From the NCBI RefSeq assembly GCF_014859565.1, contig NZ_JACUUA010000229.1, positions 1-5,040 of the forward strand: a stretch of 5,040 nucleotides of DNA, written 5' to 3'. Numbering within the stretch: position 1 is the first letter of the stretch; every line of letters begins with the position of its first letter. The position numbers were made by a program, and so were the translations under genes. The notes under the pieces were generated by a model, which saw only the letters and a list, made by a program, of their open reading frames with translations, was not told the DNA's origin and made no database searches. The stretch is from Marinospirillum sp. (GTDB lineage: Bacteria > Pseudomonadota > Gammaproteobacteria > Pseudomonadales > Halomonadaceae). Shown in pieces: positions 1 to 5,040 of this stretch.

Positions 1-112
1 TCACCAAAGCCACAATCAAAGCGGGCTTCACTTTGTTCAAACGCACTGCGAGCAGATAAAACACCCCAAAAATCAGTGCTGCAGCAATAATCCAGTAAAG
101 ATTGGTCAGCAT
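1..112 (-). CDS. Membrane protein, N-terminal part only (runs off the window)
   Basis: This is the first 37 codons of a gene that continues beyond the left edge. It starts at an ATG (112-110) with a perfect AGGAGG eight bases upstream, so the start is well supported. The protein begins MLTNLYWIIAAALIFGV and has a hydrophobic segment at about residues 6-22, typical of a membrane helix. A basic stretch follows (R24, K27, K29), and a second hydrophobic run begins at about residue 31. The basic residues after the first helix suggest an N-out, C-in first helix, which is inference. Only 12 nt separate it from the sialidase-like gene upstream, so the two are probably co-translated. The family cannot be named from this fragment; it could be a small inner-membrane protein or the start of a multi-pass one. 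Confidence 0.75.
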   Translation of the reverse strand, partial: MLTNLYWIIAAALIFGVFYLLAVRLNKVKPALIVALV

Positions 113-120
113 TTTAATCT

Positions 121-126
121 CCTCCT
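121..126 (-). promoter_or_regulatory. Ribosome binding site overlapping an upstream stop codon
   Basis: The minus strand reads TAGGAGGAG. The AG of the TAG stop of the sialidase-like gene (127-125) is also the start of a perfect AGGAGG for the next gene, whose ATG lies 8 nt further on. This arrangement fits translational coupling and fixes the start of the partial membrane-protein gene. Confidence 0.8.
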
Positions 127-1051
127 ATAGGGCTACACGAGCCAGATATATGGCTGTTTGTTCTTCATGGGATGAATAATAACTAATCCAGAGCTCACCA
201 TCGTACTCAACCAACCCGGCATAACTGGTGTCACCACCGGATGGTAAGGTCAATTCAACATGAACCTCACCACTGGTCTGATCAATCTGACACAAGGCTG
301 TGGTGGCTGTTTTTTCTCCAAAATTGATCAGACGCACTGCAGCCATCAACCGACCATCACTCAGTCGTAACAATTTTGGACCACCAACATGACAGCTGAG
401 TACTTGCCACTGCCAATCCAGATAAGGCGGTACCGCATGCCCTAACCAACCTTTAGCATCTCCACCATCCCGGCGCAGCAGGCACCAGGCAGTGGCATCA
501 TCATCAAATGCCAGTGAAGCCTCATTGGCATAGGTATCCGGTTCTGGAAACAGCTGCTTACGCACCGGTTGCCAACAACGACCATCACGGGTGCTATACA
601 GAGTACCTTCCCGGTCACGGCCGGAATAAGCCACACTGTACCCCTGCCCACCATGCCAGCTGGCACTCCATCGCCAAGTACCCAGCCCGGTTTGTGGACA
701 GCAGCAGGGTTCGCTCCAATTCAGCCCATCCCGTGACAACCAGCTCAGTGATTGGTGACGGAAACCATCAACAGGCTCCAATAACCGTACAGCCCCCAAC
801 AGTAGCAATTGGCCATCAGCCGTCACGGAAAAGTCGGCATCACGCAGGTCACCATCGGGATGACTCAGCAACGCCACCGAGTGCCAATACAGTCCATCAG
901 GTGATGCGAGTATCCGCAGACACCCATCATCACTGATATGATTTTCACCTTCACGGAAAGCACAATACCAGTGTTCATTAAAGCGAATCAGATCGGTAAA
1001 GGCATTGTGCGGAGCCTGATTCCAGATCAGATTGCAAGAAAGCAGTTTCAT
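125..1051 (-). CDS. Sialidase/BNR-repeat-like beta-propeller protein
   Basis: This 308-aa protein has the look of the sialidase (neuraminidase) superfamily, a six-bladed beta-propeller fold. Seen in the sequence: an N-terminal HNAFTDLIRF...WYCAFREG block (residues 15-35, Arg33), which is common in sialidase-like proteins; Asp-box-like motifs of the S-x-D-G-x-x-W type at residues 50-56 and 106-112, and a related one at 153-160; an N-E-A-S-L segment near 176-180 followed by RRD (193-195); and a C-terminal GGDTSYAGLV...LWISYYSSHE block (272-295). There is no signal peptide or membrane segment, so it is probably cytoplasmic. Enzymatic activity is not established: the catalytic Tyr/Glu, Asp and arginine triad cannot be assigned with confidence by eye. 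The activity could be sialidase, another glycoside hydrolase, or a non-catalytic propeller. The ATG has GAGGT 9 nt upstream. It lies 30 nt after the 114-aa gene and 12 nt before the membrane-protein gene, in an apparent operon. Confidence 0.8.
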   Translation of the reverse strand: MKLLSCNLIWNQAPHNAFTDLIRFNEHWYCAFREGENHISDDGCLRILASPDGLYWHSVALLSHPDGDLRDADFSVTADGQLLLLGAVRLLEPVDGFRHQSLSWLSRDGLNWSEPCCCPQTGLGTWRWSASWHGGQGYSVAYSGRDREGTLYSTRDGRCWQPVRKQLFPEPDTYANEASLAFDDDATAWCLLRRDGGDAKGWLGHAVPPYLDWQWQVLSCHVGGPKLLRLSDGRLMAAVRLINFGEKTATTALCQIDQTSGEVHVELTLPSGGDTSYAGLVEYDGELWISYYSSHEEQTAIYLARVAL

Positions 1052-1081
1052 CGGCTATTGACCTCGGCCTCAACCAGTTGT

Positions 1082-1426
1082 TCAACGTTTGAGTATAACC
1101 TTCTGATGTTGCCCCTGCTCTCCACGATTGGCGCAGAAATCCTGTTGCACTCCGTCAGCATAGTCGACAATCACGTTAAAACCGGCTCCGGGGGTGTGAT
1201 TCAGCAGCAGGGTGCGCTTTTCACCCGGTGCCAGACGCAATGCCAACAGACTGGACTGACCTCTGGCATGACCAAAATCCAGTTTCAGGCTGGTGATCAT
1301 CTGGTCAGTGGTGTTTTCAAACTCCACCTGCATGGCGGTTTCTGGCAAACCAGGTGCTGGGCTGAACCACCAGCCCAGCATAAAACTCACCAGCAGGGCA
1401 GACCCCAATAACAGTTTAGGTTTCAT
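1082..1426 (-). CDS. Small exported or membrane-anchored protein, unknown function
   Basis: I do not recognise this 114-aa protein. It opens with a short basic n-region (MKPK) and a hydrophobic core at about residues 5-21 (LLLGSALLVSFMLGWWF), then a proline-rich turn (SPAPGLPE). This is either an uncleaved N-terminal anchor or a signal peptide, so the rest should lie in the periplasm. Residues 32-114 look like a small all-beta domain: alternating hydrophobic strands, an APGEKRTLLLNH segment (66-77), PGAGFNV (79-85), DYADG (88-92) and a single cysteine at 98. I chose the ATG at 1426-1424. A TTG directly before it (1429-1427) would add one residue. The start lies inside the end of avtA, with 11 nt of overlap and no strong Shine-Dalgarno, so translation is probably coupled to avtA. 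Function is unknown. Confidence 0.75.
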   Translation of the reverse strand: MKPKLLLGSALLVSFMLGWWFSPAPGLPETAMQVEFENTTDQMITSLKLDFGHARGQSSLLALRLAPGEKRTLLLNHTPGAGFNVIVDYADGVQQDFCANRGEQGQHQKVILKR

Positions 1427-2681
1427 CAAAAGCCCGCTTCACTTCTTCGGCCAGAATCTTTAACCCTTGCGCCACCAGCTGATCATCTTGTGAGTAGGTC
1501 ACCCGCAGACATTCATGGCGATGACACCAATGACCATCATCCGGCATCCCCGGAAAGAAATAATGCCCGGATACCACCAGCACACCCCGTGCTTTTAACC
1601 GTAAATACAATTCATGGCTGGTAATCGGCAGCCCCGGAAACCACAACCATAAAAACATTGCCCCTTCCGGTTGATGCAGCTTCCATGGGCAGTCTTCTGC
1701 CAATTCCTGTTTTAACACCGCCACTGCCTTGTGCATCTTGGCTTCATACCAGGGACGTACCTGCTCACGACTGAGACTGAGGATTTCACCACTGCGTACC
1801 AGCGGTTCCATCAGTTGTGGACCAAAACTGCCGGTTGCCAGATTCAGAATGGCATTGGCACCACTGAGCGCCCGTATGATTTCTGGGCGGGCAATCACTA
1901 TGCCGGTTCGAGCAGCAGGCAGCCCCAGTTTGGACAGACTGAGACAGAGCACCACTTGTTCATCCCAGAAAGGAGTCACTTCCGTGTAGATCAGCTCAGG
2001 GAAAGGGCTACCGTAAGCACCATCCAGAATCAGCGGAATATCCCACTGGCAGGCCAGTGCGTGTAATCGCTGGACTTCCTCATCCGTAAGTACATTGCCG
2101 GTGGGATTGGTCGGACGTGAAACACAGATGGCACCCACCTGTTCATCCAGTTGCAGCTGTTCAAAATCCACCCGATATTTAAAAGTGTGGTTATCCAGCT
2201 CTTCGATTACCGGTTTAACACTGCGGAAGGTATCCGCATCCAACCCTGCATCAGCATAACCCAGATACTCCGGTGCCAGTGGCAAGAGAATCTGGCGACG
2301 ACTGCCATCCGACAACTGACCAGCAAACAAATTAAAAAGAATAAAAAATGCCGCCTGACTGCCATTGGTCAGTGCAATATTGGCTTCCGTCAGTCCCCAG
2401 CCATAGGTGGCATTCAGCAGATCTTTTAATGCCGTGATAAAACGAGCTTCACCTTGTGGTGCATCATAAACACCCACCAGTCGCTGAAAGGCCAGTGGAT
2501 CAGCAGCAATAGCAGCCAGTTCTTCCCGTAATCTGGCCTGTACCACCTCCAGATGTCCGGGGTTGCCACCACCCATCATGATCATCGGCTGATCACCGGA
2601 CAAGGCCTTGCCCAGATCATCCATCAAGCTATTGATACCGGCCTGGCCAGAAAACTTGTCTGCAAACTCAGTGAATTTCAC
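1416..2681 (-). CDS. avtA: Valine-pyruvate aminotransferase
   Basis: This is a fold-type I PLP-dependent aminotransferase that, by family, transfers amino groups between alanine/pyruvate and valine/2-oxoisovalerate in the cytoplasm. At 421 aa it is close to the E. coli AvtA length of 417 as I recall it, and it resembles AvtA from end to end. Shared blocks include DKF..GI..LM.DL (8-23), GGGNP (37-41), NIALTNGSQ (101-109), PLAPEYLGYADAGL (134-147), SRPTNPTGN (188-196), SLSKLGLP (248-255), PEGA.FLWLWF (338-348) and LKARGVLVV.GH.FFPG (362-378). The PLP Schiff-base lysine is K251. D220 and Y223 should contact the cofactor, R258 its phosphate, and R393 the substrate carboxylate. The start is GTG, with AAGAGGA four bases upstream. 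No in-frame ATG fits, and the N-terminus aligns with AvtA from this codon. One variation: alanine (A256) stands where E. coli has glycine after LSKLGLP. Confidence 0.93.
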   Translation of the reverse strand: MKFTEFADKFSGQAGINSLMDDLGKALSGDQPMIMMGGGNPGHLEVVQARLREELAAIAADPLAFQRLVGVYDAPQGEARFITALKDLLNATYGWGLTEANIALTNGSQAAFFILFNLFAGQLSDGSRRQILLPLAPEYLGYADAGLDADTFRSVKPVIEELDNHTFKYRVDFEQLQLDEQVGAICVSRPTNPTGNVLTDEEVQRLHALACQWDIPLILDGAYGSPFPELIYTEVTPFWDEQVVLCLSLSKLGLPAARTGIVIARPEIIRALSGANAILNLATGSFGPQLMEPLVRSGEILSLSREQVRPWYEAKMHKAVAVLKQELAEDCPWKLHQPEGAMFLWLWFPGLPITSHELYLRLKARGVLVVSGHYFFPGMPDDGHWCHRHECLRVTYSQDDQLVAQGLKILAEEVKRAFDET

Positions 2682-2685
2682 ACTT

Positions 2686-2692
2686 TCCTCTT
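2686..2692 (-). promoter_or_regulatory. Ribosome binding site of avtA (GTG start)
   Basis: The minus strand carries a polypurine run, GAAAAGAAGAAGAGGAAAGT, directly before GTG. AAGAGGA at 2692-2686 is the best Shine-Dalgarno match, 4 nt from the GTG at 2681-2679. It decides the non-ATG start of avtA. Confidence 0.65.
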
Positions 2693-2710
2693 CTTCTTTT
2701 CACATCTGCT

Positions 2711-2902
2711 TTAATCCAGAGCCTGCAAAAAGCTTTTGGCTTGTTGCAAGGTCATCACCTCAGTGGTTTCTGTTTCGATATCGTGCAGAATCACCAGTTC
2801 ACCACGCTGCAACTGCTGTTTCAGTTGAGTTGTCCAGTTCTGGATACCCTCTTCACTGGTGGTGTCATAATATGAGATGAACAGTGTAACAAGTTGCAGT
2901 AG
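2711..2902 (-). CDS. Possible small protein or gene remnant after ligA, no standard start codon
   Basis: After the ligA TAG stop the same frame stays open for 63 codons and ends at TAA (2713-2711), 29 nt before avtA. The translation looks protein-like: a hydrophobic strand (LVTLFIS), then YYDTTSEEGIQNW, a Q/L-rich helix, GELVILHDIETETTEVM, and a C-terminal helix ending QALD. Codon choice resembles that of the neighbours and it has no rare-codon run. There is no ATG, GTG or TTG before the conserved-looking part. The possible starts are CTG at 2899 (62 aa, weak GGA 7 nt upstream), CTG at 2884 (57 aa) or ATC at 2878. It could be a small gene with a rare start, a gene that lost its start, or a readthrough extension of LigA. 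LigA itself is already full length without it. I do not recognise the family. Confidence 0.45.
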   Translation of the reverse strand, partial: LLQLVTLFISYYDTTSEEGIQNWTTQLKQQLQRGELVILHDIETETTEVMTLQQAKSFLQALD

Positions 2903-4993
<2,091 letters not shown>

Positions 4994-4998
<5 letters not shown>

Positions 4999-5040
4999 TC
5001 TTGCCTGCTTTTCTGGCTTTCAGGCGGGTCTGGTGTTCAA
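4994..5040 (-). CDS. C-terminal end of an upstream gene (partial)
   Basis: The minus strand is open from the right window edge to a TGA at 4996-4994. It gives the last 14 residues, EHQTRLKARKAGKT, a strongly basic and probably helical or disordered tail. Of the three minus-strand frames here, one is closed by an early TGA and another opens with TGA at the edge, so this one is the most plausible end of a gene. Its stop is 48 nt before the ligA ATG. By gammaproteobacterial gene order the gene could be zipA, but the fragment is too short to show that. Confidence 0.45.

Noticed and set aside
508..936. A 142-codon plus-strand open frame inside the sialidase-like gene
   Set aside because: The translation is dominated by H, P and S with no hydrophobic core, and the minus-strand gene explains the region fully.
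938..1411. A 157-codon plus-strand open frame opposite the propeller gene start and the 114-aa gene
   Set aside because: It crosses the boundary of two minus-strand genes that have good starts, a signal-like N-terminus and sensible protein sequence. Its own translation shows no domain and has many Q, T and S residues typical of a shadow frame.
2608..2880. A 90-codon plus-strand open frame across the ligA-avtA interval
   Set aside because: It covers the avtA N-terminus and the small minus-strand frame. Its translation shows no fold-like pattern and it has no supporting Shine-Dalgarno or neighbour on that strand.
2867..2896. Possible promoter between ligA and avtA (TTGTTA and TATTAT on the minus strand)
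   Set aside because: The two boxes are only 14 nt apart, too short for a sigma-70 promoter, and the -35 match is poor. They also fall in the protein-like frame after ligA.

Overview
The window looks like a chromosomal housekeeping stretch from a gammaproteobacterium. The NAD-dependent DNA ligase and the AvtA-type aminotransferase both read like proteobacterial members of their families, base composition looks close to balanced, and genes are tightly packed with good Shine-Dalgarno sequences. The exact genus cannot be read from the sequence; a marine or Oceanospirillales/Pseudomonadales-like relative is a guess.

Everything convincing is on the minus strand, so transcription runs from high to low coordinates. 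In that order: the last 14 codons of an unidentified gene with a basic tail (5040-4994); a 9-bp perfect hairpin that includes that gene's stop codon; ligA, complete, 680 aa (4945-2903); a 63-codon open stretch directly after the ligA TAG, in the same frame and without an ATG, GTG or TTG start (2902-2711); avtA, valine-pyruvate aminotransferase, 421 aa with a GTG start (2681-1416); a 114-aa exported or membrane-anchored protein of unknown function overlapping the avtA stop by 11 nt (1426-1082); a 308-aa sialidase/BNR-like beta-propeller protein without a signal peptide (1051-125); and the first 37 codons of a membrane protein (112-1).

Gaps are 12 to 30 nt or overlaps, apart from the ligA-avtA interval, which is mostly filled by the small reading frame. 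The layout suggests one long transcription unit or several coupled ones. I see no clear promoter or intrinsic terminator. LigA acts in replication and repair, and AvtA in alanine/valine interconversion. The three genes downstream of avtA have no obvious link to either and may form a small functional set of their own.

There are no tRNA or rRNA genes, CRISPR arrays, insertion sequences or signs of recent transfer. The points most worth a second look are the start-less frame after ligA, the sialidase-fold protein in a housekeeping operon, and the hairpin before ligA. I found no clear evidence of a new multi-gene system.
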